Origin: Methanothrix sp.
GTDB taxonomy: Archaea > Halobacteriota > Methanosarcinia > Methanotrichales > Methanotrichaceae
Assembly (NCBI GenBank): GCA_003162615.1
Contig: PMNG01000206.1
Coordinates: 13,293-34,736 of the forward strand
DNA length: 21,444 bases
Reading direction: 5' to 3'
Below the pieces are notes generated by a model, which was not told where the DNA came from, did not search any database, and saw nothing but the letters and a program-made list of their open reading frames with translations. The position numbers and the translations under genes are program-made. This document shows positions 16,001 to 21,444 of the stretch, piece by piece. Within the stretch, counting starts at the first letter, position 1; each line of letters opens with the position of its first letter.

Positions 16001-16565
16001 TATCCTTTACCACCTCAAGCTCTTCCATGGACTTCTTCTTCTTCTCGTCGAACTCGGCTACGCCTGCTATCTCGTCTATGATCTTGCGCCGCTCGACTGG
16101 AGTCATCTCGATGATTCGCGTCACATCGCCCTGCATGACGATGTTGTATCCCTCGGGGTTAATCCCAACCTTTGAAAGATAGTCCTGGAGCTCGGTGTGG
16201 GTGCAGGATTTTCCGTTAAAATAATAGGAAGAAGCGTACTTGTCGTTGTTCACCTTGATCTTTCTGCACACCTCAATGGTGTCCAGATCGACGGGCATAG
16301 TCCGGGAAGTGTTATCGAGCCTGACTTTTACCTCGGCAAAATCGGGGTTGTGGCCATCGTCTCCACGGTAGATGAGATCGGGCAGCCTCTCAGCCCTCAT
16401 GGCCCTGGAGTTGGAGAGGCAAAGGGCAAAGAGCAGGGCATCGACGATGTTCGATTTTCCGCTGCCGTTGGGTCCTGTGACTGCAATGAAGTCGTTGTAC
16501 AGAGGTATCTGAACCCTCTTTCCGAAGGACTTGAAGTTCTTCAGCTCGACTTCCTTTATGTACAA
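13050..16565 (-). CDS. smc: Chromosome segregation ATPase SMC
   Basis: SMC is a long coiled-coil ABC-type ATPase that folds at a hinge and dimerises to organise and segregate the chromosome. The 1171-aa protein shows Walker A GPNGSGKS at residues 31-38, the Q-loop MQGDVTRIIEMTP near 138-150, heptad-rich coiled coil from about 165 to 505, a hinge near 515-660 (GTIAELGDVGSKYSAALEVA), a second coiled coil, the ABC signature MSGGEKSLTAL near 1080 and Walker B FYAMDEIDMFLDG near 1100. The start is TTG 16565: GGAGG lies six nt upstream and the next residues YIKEVELKNFKSFG match the family start. A TATA element at 16606-16612 is well placed. It forms an operon with scpA. Confidence 0.97.
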   Translation of the reverse strand: MYIKEVELKNFKSFGKRVQIPLYNDFIAVTGPNGSGKSNIVDALLFALCLSNSRAMRAERLPDLIYRGDDGHNPDFAEVKVRLDNTSRTMPVDLDTIEVCRKIKVNNDKYASSYYFNGKSCTHTELQDYLSKVGINPEGYNIVMQGDVTRIIEMTPVERRKIIDEIAGVAEFDEKKKKSMEELEVVKDRIGRVDIILEEVGFQLSRLKDERDRAMSYQAHRDELRRQEAFLLLARLSESKGALTTLDAESAALREKIDRLNLKSATKKDELATLDEQLKGLNSEIAFKGEDEQLQVKRKIEELKGERAREEGRIELAARTMEEVESQAKACYIQMEKIRQESVELSSRMGDAGLRGASLQGELEDQSALFDTAKKKIAEADSQYSKLRDDLSEAMRLREASKANLGDLIRERDRLLDASRRGTSERDEIDVAIEETKATLAAAERETEEIKAELAELNGKALDLEKDRDDLEGARLLVRREIAESEREIQRLSGEYAKSEARLRASEDRSGYSRAVEAIRSAIKRQMLTGLYGTIAELGDVGSKYSAALEVAAGARLQSIVADNDEDASIAIDYLKRSQIGRATFLPLNRLERGDLVQKPDRPGVIDYALNLVDFDPKFAPAFWYVFRDTLVVETLSDARRLMGRYRMVTLEGDLVEKSGAMTGGHYKSRLKFAADESSKLAEISEKIATAEAERNTRLNRLDEIEEKISHLSRDVDELDKVISKKTFRIEEIQSARPRLEKTIQEKMDRLSQMGGESQSFKERLNSLEIQVRRIEEALAEEQQKISRIEEELTGSNIPELAASAALAEGEVKRLQERIREIDSDILKDKIRADSGAEKLKELQGRREALESQRSEALERKRVATERISAVETEMREVAVREAEIEVELHGLKSERCILGEKLLALQKELDLIDREIDKTEARLMAADAAAAQTRSQVESLRLEIEACGVDSNQEPPRSETVAQKIKALEAAMQELEPVNMLAIEEYDRVLKRHRILQERRDTLNNEREAIIDKLNKYDLMKKEAFLSTFLEINRNFNDIFKELSKGEGELILEFPDDPLGGGMTIKARPAGKPFHRLEAMSGGEKSLTALSFIFAIQMFRPAPFYAMDEIDMFLDGVNAERVAKLIKKISSRAQFLVVSLRKPMIQQAKYTIGVTMQEDNISSATGIYTS

Positions 16566-16571
16566 AAGTTA

Positions 16572-16612
16572 CCTCCGACCGATCATCACTGCGGCATCGT
16601 CCTCCTAATATA
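16572..16612 (-). promoter_or_regulatory. Promoter and strong ribosome-binding site of smc
   Basis: On the minus strand a TATATTA element (16606-16612) is followed by a leader of about 18 nt holding GGAGG, six nt before the TTG start. The strong Shine-Dalgarno element is what supports the TTG start. The rest of 16613-16977 is discussed under mmp10 and holds no gene I can support. Confidence 0.6.
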
Positions 16613-16935
16613 CACCCTTAAGAAGAATGCCCACTCCCGTCGCTTATTCTGCCTCTTGTCTGGCTCTTGTTCCGCCCCCTCGGTCAGTACATCCCTCATC
16701 CCGAACCTCGACACGAACCGGGCAGCAGTATCCCAATTCATCCATCCCGACTTAAACATGTATTAATGGATGTATATATTGTTTTCCCTATCCTCACGGT
16801 AAGGCTAACACAACTCGATATCAATGTGATACTTAAAAAATATATGACGATAGACTCCTTATCTCCCTGGCAAGAAATAGCTTTGTGTTTCAGTTGGACA
16901 TCTCATTGCACCACCTTGTATGTATGTGCCAGCCC

Positions 16936-16950
16936 AAATCTATTTACTCT
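16936..16950 (+). promoter_or_regulatory. Candidate promoter of mmp10
   Basis: AATCTATTTAC lies about 33 nt before the mmp10 ATG at 16978 and could be the TATA box of a short-leader message. Two stronger-looking AT elements, TGTATATATTG near 16766 and AAAAATATATGAC near 16837, would give leaders over 100 nt. I cannot choose between them. The 412-bp smc-mmp10 gap is otherwise featureless apart from a weak CATCCAT/ATGGATG inverted repeat near 16740-16770. Confidence 0.3.
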
Positions 16951-16977
16951 TCTGCAATGTCCTGAGCAAAGAGAGCC

Positions 16978-18195
16978 ATGGATGTACTTGCCGACGTAGG
17001 TGGAAGGCCGGGACTGGACTGCAAAGGGTTCTGTAGCTATTGCTATTTTAGAGGAGTTAAGGCCGTTGAGCCTTTCGGGTGCCAGCACTGCATGCCCTTC
17101 AAGAAGGGGTGTGACTACTGCTCCAGAGGCATAATCGAGGGATACCCAGGATTCAAACCCATGCAGATGGTGGCCTTCGAGGTTGCCCAGAAGACCTTTG
17201 GCTCTGTGCCAGATAAGGTTACCATCAGCGGCGGAGGCGACATGAGCTGCTATCCTGACCTCCTGCCGCTGGCTAGGATGTTAGGCCAGGGCAAGGTCCC
17301 AATTCACCTGGGATACACCAGTGGTAAGGGATTTTCACGCGGTGACGAGGCAGAGCCGCTGATCAAGGCCGGAGTGAATGAGGTCTCCTTCACAGTCTTC
17401 TCTACCAGGCCGGAGCTTCGGCACAGGTACATGGCAGACAAGTACCCTGAGGCGTCTATAACCAACCTGAGGCGTTTTTGTGAAAGCTGCGATGTTTATG
17501 CCGCAGCGGTCCTGATCCCCGGGGTGAACGATAAAGTTGAGCTTGAGAAGACCTGCAGCGACCTGGAGGAGATGGGGGCCAAGGGCCTTATTCTCATGAG
17601 GTTTGCCAACGCAACGGAACATGGCCTGATCCTGGGAAATGCACCGATCATTTCCGGAGTCGTGTCCCACACGGCCGAAGAGTTCAAGCAGATCGTAACC
17701 GACGTCAGCAAAAGTTACAAGTTCCGGGTGACTGGCACCCCTCTGTGGGACCCACAGACAGGCGCGCCTTTCGCCCTGGCCAGCCACAGAGAAGAGATCG
17801 GAAAGCTTCCCGCAGTTACAAAGAGTGCAACTATAATCACCAGCTCCATTGCTCAGCCTCTTCTTTCGGCCATATTCGATGAGCTTGGCGGCAAGGTCAA
17901 CGTCCTTCCGGTGGCCAAGGACGTGGGCTGTCTAATGACCATCAAGGACCTGGCGGGCTTGGATCTGAACAGGGTAAAAGAAACGGTGATAATCCCGGGA
18001 AGGATGCTGGCATATGATAAGGAGATTCACAGAGCTCTGACAAGGGATGGCAAAGACAGGCTGGTTCGTAGGGGTCCTGACAGGCTGACAGTGGACGGTG
18101 AGATGAGCATCTCCATGACAGAAAGGGAGGTGCTGGACCTTGAGCTTGAGGCCTTCAAAGAGCTGATAGAGGCAATCAACGCCCTGGGTGTATAA
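16978..18195 (+). CDS. mmp10: Methyl-CoM reductase arginine C-methyltransferase Mmp10 (radical SAM)
   Basis: Mmp10 (methanogenesis marker 10) installs the 5-C-methyl group on an active-site arginine of the methyl-CoM reductase alpha subunit, using SAM and a cobalamin cofactor. The radical SAM site is C15-x3-C19-x2-C22 (CKGFCSYCYF). Further cysteines C35, C38, C45 and C48 (CQHC and CDYC) follow at once and are a hallmark of this family, probably metal ligands. ISGGGDMSCYP near residue 84 is the Gly-rich SAM-binding strand. The 405-aa length and start (MDVLADVGGRPG) fit the family. It does not sit beside mcr structural genes in this window, but mcrC is 6 kb away. The neighbour downstream is another radical SAM protein. 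Confidence 0.92.
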   Translation: MDVLADVGGRPGLDCKGFCSYCYFRGVKAVEPFGCQHCMPFKKGCDYCSRGIIEGYPGFKPMQMVAFEVAQKTFGSVPDKVTISGGGDMSCYPDLLPLARMLGQGKVPIHLGYTSGKGFSRGDEAEPLIKAGVNEVSFTVFSTRPELRHRYMADKYPEASITNLRRFCESCDVYAAAVLIPGVNDKVELEKTCSDLEEMGAKGLILMRFANATEHGLILGNAPIISGVVSHTAEEFKQIVTDVSKSYKFRVTGTPLWDPQTGAPFALASHREEIGKLPAVTKSATIITSSIAQPLLSAIFDELGGKVNVLPVAKDVGCLMTIKDLAGLDLNRVKETVIIPGRMLAYDKEIHRALTRDGKDRLVRRGPDRLTVDGEMSISMTEREVLDLELEAFKELIEAINALGV

Positions 18196-18313
18196 AGATC
18201 ACTAAATATCAATATCAAATACCATCATATCATAAATTTTCTCGGGACATACAATACAGGAGTAAACCTAAAGCAGGATAGTTACAAATACTTGGAAGAA
18301 GGCCAATCGAAAG

Positions 18314-19480
18314 ATGCCGCAAAAGAAGCCCTTTCACGTTATGATAATCCCGACCCTGGGCTGTCCGTCAAAGTGCAGCTACTGCTGGAGCTCAGAGGAA
18401 GGATCTCCAATAATGAGCATTGACACCATCAAAGAAACGGTGGAATGGCTCAAGGTCTTCCGGGACGATCCGGTTACTTTTACTTTCCACGGCGGCGAAC
18501 CGCTTCTGGCAGGCGCGGACTTTTACCGGAAGGCCTTGCCGATGCTGACCGAGGGCTTGGCCCACCTGAAACCGAATTTTGCATTGCAGACCAATCTATG
18601 GAAGCTCACACCGGAGCTGGCCGAAGTGCTGGCAGAGCACAGCATTCCCATTGGCTCCAGCCTGGACGGCCCCCAGGAGCTGAACGACCTCCAGAGGTCG
18701 GAGGGCTACTATGAGCGGACAATGCAGGGCTATGAGATCGCCAAGGCTCACGGCCTCAGTGTGCAATTCATCTGCACCTTCACTTCCCATTCTGTGAAGT
18801 TCAAGGAGGATATCTTCAACTATTTCCTGGAGAACGGCCTGACCCTTAAGCTGCATCCTGCACTGCCGTCTTTGCGAGGCGATAACCCCAAGAAATGGGC
18901 TCTTGACCCCGAAGAGTATGGAGAATTGTTGGTCTATCTTCTTGACAAGTATCTGGAGAACATCGGCCGGATTGAAGTCCGAAACATCGATGACTACTGC
19001 AGGTGCGTCTTTACCGGCAGAGGCACAGTCTGCACCTTTGTGGACTGCATGGACAACACCTTTGCTGTTGGACCGGATGGGAGCATATATCCTTGCTATC
19101 GCTTTGTAGGAATGCCCGAGTATGTCATGGGCAATGTCCGGGACCATCCGAGCATGGAAGACCTGGCCCAGTCGGATGCCTGGAAGCACATGCACCAGTT
19201 CAAGGATTATGTGAACAGCGAGTGCAAGAAGTGCAAGCACATCAGATACTGCAGAGGAGGATGTCCCTACAATGCAATGGTTCCTTCGAGCGGTGAAATA
19301 AAGGGCGTCGATCCCCACTGCGTTGCCTACAAGAGGATATTCGACGAGATTACCGACCGTTTCAACAAGGAGATACTAGGTGGATTCCCAGGAATGGAGA
19401 TGGGCGTTTGTCAGTCTAGAGCCCCCAGGAATACCGGGCCGGGAATAATGACATTGATGCAGAAGATAATATCGAAATGA
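18314..19480 (+). CDS. Radical SAM/SPASM protein, putative peptide-modifying (methanogen Mhun_1560-like family)
   Basis: The 388-aa protein has a radical SAM motif C17-x3-C21-x2-C24 (CPSKCSYCW), the SAM-binding FHGGEPLLAG near residue 59, and a C-terminal SPASM region. The SPASM cysteines are in CRCVFTGRGTVC, YPCYRF, SECKKCKHIRYCRGGCPYN and DPHC and would hold two more 4Fe-4S clusters. Such proteins usually modify peptides or proteins, like sulfatase-maturating enzymes. The start (KPFHVMIIPTLGC) resembles the methanogen-only family often called Mhun_1560, which I recall is linked to a short Cys-rich peptide. I find no such peptide between mmp10 and this gene or just downstream, so its substrate is unknown. 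It lies 118 nt after mmp10; co-regulation is possible. Confidence 0.75.
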   Translation: MPQKKPFHVMIIPTLGCPSKCSYCWSSEEGSPIMSIDTIKETVEWLKVFRDDPVTFTFHGGEPLLAGADFYRKALPMLTEGLAHLKPNFALQTNLWKLTPELAEVLAEHSIPIGSSLDGPQELNDLQRSEGYYERTMQGYEIAKAHGLSVQFICTFTSHSVKFKEDIFNYFLENGLTLKLHPALPSLRGDNPKKWALDPEEYGELLVYLLDKYLENIGRIEVRNIDDYCRCVFTGRGTVCTFVDCMDNTFAVGPDGSIYPCYRFVGMPEYVMGNVRDHPSMEDLAQSDAWKHMHQFKDYVNSECKKCKHIRYCRGGCPYNAMVPSSGEIKGVDPHCVAYKRIFDEITDRFNKEILGGFPGMEMGVCQSRAPRNTGPGIMTLMQKIISK

Positions 19481-19905
19481 GTCCAATTTTCGTTTAGCTT
19501 ATCTCAATGTGGAATTGATGTTTATGGCCGCATTGGGTTAGCCGAGGTCGCGTCTAACCGCCGCTGTACTCGCGATGATGCCTAGAATTACTATTCGATG
19601 GCCTGAGTGCATATAACCTGCAAGAACCTTGTACAAGATAGAGCCCTGCTCCGCCAAGGCTCCTAACTCCTTCTGCCAAACTTGATATTCCGTTAGTCTA
19701 TGAGCACGGATCGGGCCCTTTGACCGATCTCGATTTAACCGCCATCGGCTGTGATGCAGAACCTGGAGCATAAAGTAACGCTTACAGGGTCGGAACTATA
19801 TTTATAAAATTGTACTGCCTACATATACTGGTTTGGATGGTTATATAATTTGGCACGTGTAAAAATGCTAACCGATAAGTCTATGAATTAGTTTAAACTA
19901 ATAAA
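19481..19905. other. Gene-poor stretch of 425 bp with AT-rich promoter region at its end
   Basis: I see no supported gene here. A 77-codon minus ORF at 19538-19771 (MLQVLHHSRWRLNRDRSK...) matches nothing I recognise and has no ribosome-binding site; it could be a decayed fragment. A short stem GAGCC/GGCTC lies near 19640-19660. From 19790 the DNA turns AT-rich, with TATA-like elements ACTATATTTATAAAA (19795-19810) and GGTTATATAATTTGG (about 19839-19853), the latter well placed to drive the RHH gene at 19906. Confidence 0.5.
19887..19902. promoter_or_regulatory. 16-bp perfect palindrome before the RHH gene (candidate operator)
   Basis: ATTAGTTTAAACTAAT is a perfect inverted repeat ending three nt before the ATG at 19906. 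It lies downstream of the likely TATA box, inside the predicted leader. Ribbon-helix-helix dimers bind such sites, so autorepression by the next gene product is a natural guess. Binding is not shown by the sequence. Confidence 0.5.
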
Positions 19906-20256
19906 ATGAATATGGGCGCAGATGTTGGGGTTGTCGACAACGTGGGTAAGGTGGTTGGTGCCAAACTTACCCGAAATGAGATCGGACAGATCAATAAGCT
20001 CGTAGAGGCAGGTCTATACCTAAATCCCTCGGACTTCATCCGAGAAGCTGTCCGAGAAAAACTGGCGGCAATCAAGGTCATCGAATATCGAGATGTAGAC
20101 TATGAGACCGCCAAGAAAGAAATAGCTGGGTATTTCCAGATGAAGGGCGAAGCATACGCCTCAGATGCCAGCACTGACCTACAGCTAGACTACGAACTGG
20201 TATGCAAGATCATGGATGACTTGGAGAAAGAAGGCAAGATGGAGGCCGCCAAATGA
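19906..20256 (+). CDS. Ribbon-helix-helix (CopG/ParD-like) DNA-binding protein
   Basis: The 116-aa protein has a ribbon-helix-helix core at residues ~14-56: the strand KVVGAKLT, helix one NEIGQINKLVEAGLY, the turn LNPSDF and helix two IREAVREKLAAIKV. After this come about 60 acidic, helix-rich residues (YETAKKEIAGYFQMKGEAY, LVCKIMDDLEKEGK), as in antitoxins whose tail grips a partner. Start ATG 19906 follows a palindrome; an alternative ATG is at 19912. No Shine-Dalgarno sequence is seen. The stop overlaps the next gene (ATGA), so the two form a tight pair. I infer a self-regulating DNA-binding protein with a protein partner. It is not close in sequence to the 56-aa RHH protein of the que operon. 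Confidence 0.8.
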   Translation: MNMGADVGVVDNVGKVVGAKLTRNEIGQINKLVEAGLYLNPSDFIREAVREKLAAIKVIEYRDVDYETAKKEIAGYFQMKGEAYASDASTDLQLDYELVCKIMDDLEKEGKMEAAK

Positions 20257-20435
20257 AGGGCTACGAGGTCGGAGACTCGATCCATGGTCACAGGATCATA
20301 GCTGAGGCAAGAAAGGTAAGCGATCCTGTGGTCATAGTCAAGAGTGCTAGACACAAAGCTCAAAGGATAGTCTTAGCAGAAAATGCCTTCGCAATAATTG
20401 ATAGAAAGGGCCGATGGTGTGGCCAAGGCCCGTGA
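20253..20435 (+). CDS. Unrecognised 60-aa protein co-encoded with the RHH gene
   Basis: I do not recognise this 60-aa protein. It is basic and looks beta-rich (YEVGDSIHGHRIIAEA, DPVVIVKSARHK, RIVLAENAFAIIDRKGRWCG), with no membrane segment. Its ATG overlaps the stop of the RHH gene, and GGAGG sits seven nt upstream, so translation is coupled and efficient. The layout (RHH gene first, small basic partner second, palindrome at the promoter) is that of a type II toxin-antitoxin pair. It lacks any toxin motif I know (RelE, MazF and PIN are not evident). It could equally be a small regulatory partner or a nucleic-acid-binding protein. Confidence 0.65.
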   Translation: MKGYEVGDSIHGHRIIAEARKVSDPVVIVKSARHKAQRIVLAENAFAIIDRKGRWCGQGP

Positions 20436-20573
20436 TTAACCTTACTGGTAAAGCCCGCAATGTCCTAACTTAACCACTGTTAGCATATCGATTTTGAGCA
20501 ATGCAATCGTGCGGGGGGGCGGGCCGTGCGCCTTATGTGTAGTTCAAATTCTGAAAATTTTTGGAAAAAGAGT

Positions 20574-20938
20574 TTACTTTACTGCATACCATGTTCCGTT
20601 TCCTATTACACCGTGAACGTCCGAAATAGTGTAAGTACCATCTTTAATAAAATTCAGGCTTATAGACTTTGAAGTAAATGTCCTATCTTTGACTGTCATT
20701 GAGATGGTTGAACCATCGGACTCCCAAGTTCCTTGTATCATAGACAAGAGTCTTGGTTTTGTATCCGTCCAGCTCAAAGTGCCATCGTTGTAGAGTGTCA
20801 TGTCAGCTCTCCAATCCCCATCGATGGATTTTCCCTCCACTGCCCATTTACCGCTAAAACCCGTCTGAGCATATGTAGAACATATAAAATACTGCATATA
20901 ATAAGTGCAGCCAACAAGAGTCCTTTTATAAAGTTCAT
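20574..20938 (-). CDS. Small exported beta-rich protein; signal peptide and mature part in different frames
   Basis: The open frame at 20574-20897 encodes 107 residues that look like a small beta-barrel or lipocalin-like domain: GFSGKWAVEGKSIDGDW, MTLYNDGTLSWTD, IQGTWESDGSTISMTVKD and GVIGNGTWYAVK. Its first ATG (20897) has no ribosome-binding site and falls inside a hydrophobic run. In another frame ATG 20938, with AGAGGT seven nt upstream, encodes MNFIKGLLLAALIICSI, a clear signal-peptide start. Adding one T to the TTTT at 20886-20889 joins the two as ...CSIFICSTYAQTGFSG, a good Sec signal with a likely cut after TYA. So the real gene probably starts at 20938 and is either frameshifted or misread here. 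Function is unknown. The corrected length is about 121 aa. Confidence 0.7.
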
Positions 20939-21394
20939 GAAAAATACCTCTATCGATAGATATCGCAATTCTTAAAATACTTTTTCATCCTATGTTTCAG
21001 TTGACGCCGCAAACAGTACAGAAAATCGCAAGCCTGTGCCGCCCTTTGATCGCACGATTTTTCCAGTGACCTGGACATTCAGCAACCTGTGGGATTAAAT
21101 CTCATTAACGCCTGCATTTAGTATAGTGCACGAACCGCGCTTCCATGGTCGCAAAAATCGTCATCTGACCCATTTCCCCATTCCTCACTCAGAGGCTCAC
21201 GCCCTAGCAATCAAGAAGTCTTAATGAATGGTCTTACAGTAATCTCTGGACGGACTATTCATAATGCGGCCAATAGAAGCTGTTTATTCATCTGCGATTA
21301 CGTGCGGGGAGATGAGAACCCCGCCCACTCATGCGGAGATATTAAAGTCCTTAACATAACATATTTAACTTATAATGTAAGAATCTGGGAATCC
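20939..21394. other. Gene-poor stretch of 456 bp with short inverted repeats
   Basis: No coding region is supported. A TATTTTAA-type element on the minus strand near 20974-20985 could be the promoter of the exported protein gene. ACGATTTTT at 21054-21062 is repeated inverted as AAAAATCGT at 21153-21161. A GC hairpin, GCGGGG 21304-21309 with CCCCGC 21319-21324 and a nine-base loop, lies 70 nt before the last gene start. I could not match any of this to a known RNA family. Confidence 0.45.
21361..21370 (+). promoter_or_regulatory. TATA-like element for the gene at the window end
   Basis: ATATTTAACT is centred about 28 nt before ATG 21395. No Shine-Dalgarno sequence precedes the ATG, so a leaderless message is predicted, as for dphB and mcrC. 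Confidence 0.4.
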
Positions 21395-21444
21395 ATGATC
21401 TTGCAGAGGAAAGACTCCTTGTCAGGCCAAGAAAGCTATCCCTC
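21395..21444 (+). CDS. Start of a gene cut by the window end (product unknown)
   Basis: ATG 21395 opens a frame of 16 codons (MILQRKDSLSGQESYP) that reaches the window edge without a stop. The only support is the open frame and the TATA-like element at leaderless spacing. It is too short to assign a function. Confidence 0.3.
   Translation, partial: MILQRKDSLSGQESYP

Noticed and set aside
13276..16182. Several long plus-strand ORFs (for example 160, 139, 133 and 107 codons) across this stretch
   Set aside because: They are antisense to the coiled-coil gene smc, whose Glu/Lys/Leu-rich codons leave open frames on the other strand. They have Ser/Leu/Arg-rich, unfamily-like sequences and no ribosome-binding sites.
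16667..16999. 110-codon plus-strand ORF overlapping the mmp10 start
   Set aside because: No ribosome-binding site, a mixed composition unlike neighbouring proteins, and an out-of-frame overlap with the mmp10 start. I read the region as promoter DNA.
18596..19318. 240-codon minus-strand ORF
   Set aside because: It is antisense to the radical SAM/SPASM gene and has no motif or promoter of its own.
1..21444. CRISPR array, insertion sequence or prophage
   Set aside because: I looked for regularly spaced direct repeats, transposase motifs and phage structural genes and found none. The accessory-looking end has only short inverted repeats.

Overview
This window looks like chromosomal DNA of a methanogenic archaeon. 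The two clearest indicators are McrC (methyl-coenzyme M reductase operon protein C, 10256-10939) and Mmp10 (the radical SAM enzyme that C-methylates an arginine of methyl-CoM reductase, 16978-18195). Archaeal PheS, AglB, DphB, ApgM, an SMC-ScpA pair and TATA-box promoters agree with this. A Methanothrix/Methanosarcinales-type host is my best guess from gene content and moderate GC, but this is inference, not a measured phylogeny.

Layout. Positions 1-4891, minus strand: the 5' part of pheS (cut by the window edge), a creatininase-family hydrolase, and aglB (archaeal oligosaccharyltransferase). The C-terminal two thirds of aglB are intact. The N-terminal third is broken by about nine small indels and one in-frame TGA. 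Positions 5014-6605, minus strand: an FAD-dependent oxidoreductase with a Cys cluster, and tRNA-Ile(GAU). Positions 6899-7294, plus strand: a small conserved-looking protein I cannot name. Positions 7332-9271, minus strand: a tight four-gene operon, ribbon-helix-helix (RHH) protein-queD-queC-queE, which makes the preQ0 precursor of archaeosine. Its first gene (56 aa) is short enough to be missed by usual ORF length cut-offs.

Positions 9363-12169: dphB (diphthamide synthesis, minus) diverges from mcrC and apgM (plus) across a 95-bp double promoter that looks leaderless in both directions. Positions 12319-16565, minus strand: smc followed by scpA, both starting with TTG. Positions 16978-19480, plus strand: mmp10 and a radical SAM/SPASM protein resembling the methanogen-restricted putative peptide-modifying family. 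No precursor peptide is visible next to it.

From 19481 to the end the window is gene-poor and accessory-like. It holds an unexplained intergenic stretch, a two-gene RHH plus 60-aa module with a 16-bp palindrome just before its start codon, a small exported beta-rich protein whose signal peptide lies in a different frame, a roughly 460-bp stretch with inverted repeats, and the first codons of a gene that runs off the end.

Three themes recur: RNA and translation modification (PheS, Que enzymes, DphB, tRNA-Ile), activation or modification of methyl-CoM reductase (McrC, Mmp10), and chromosome organisation (SMC-ScpA). The most interesting open points are the RHH gene leading the que operon, the RHH/60-aa pair with its palindrome, the orphan radical SAM protein, and the very local cluster of frame disruptions in aglB.
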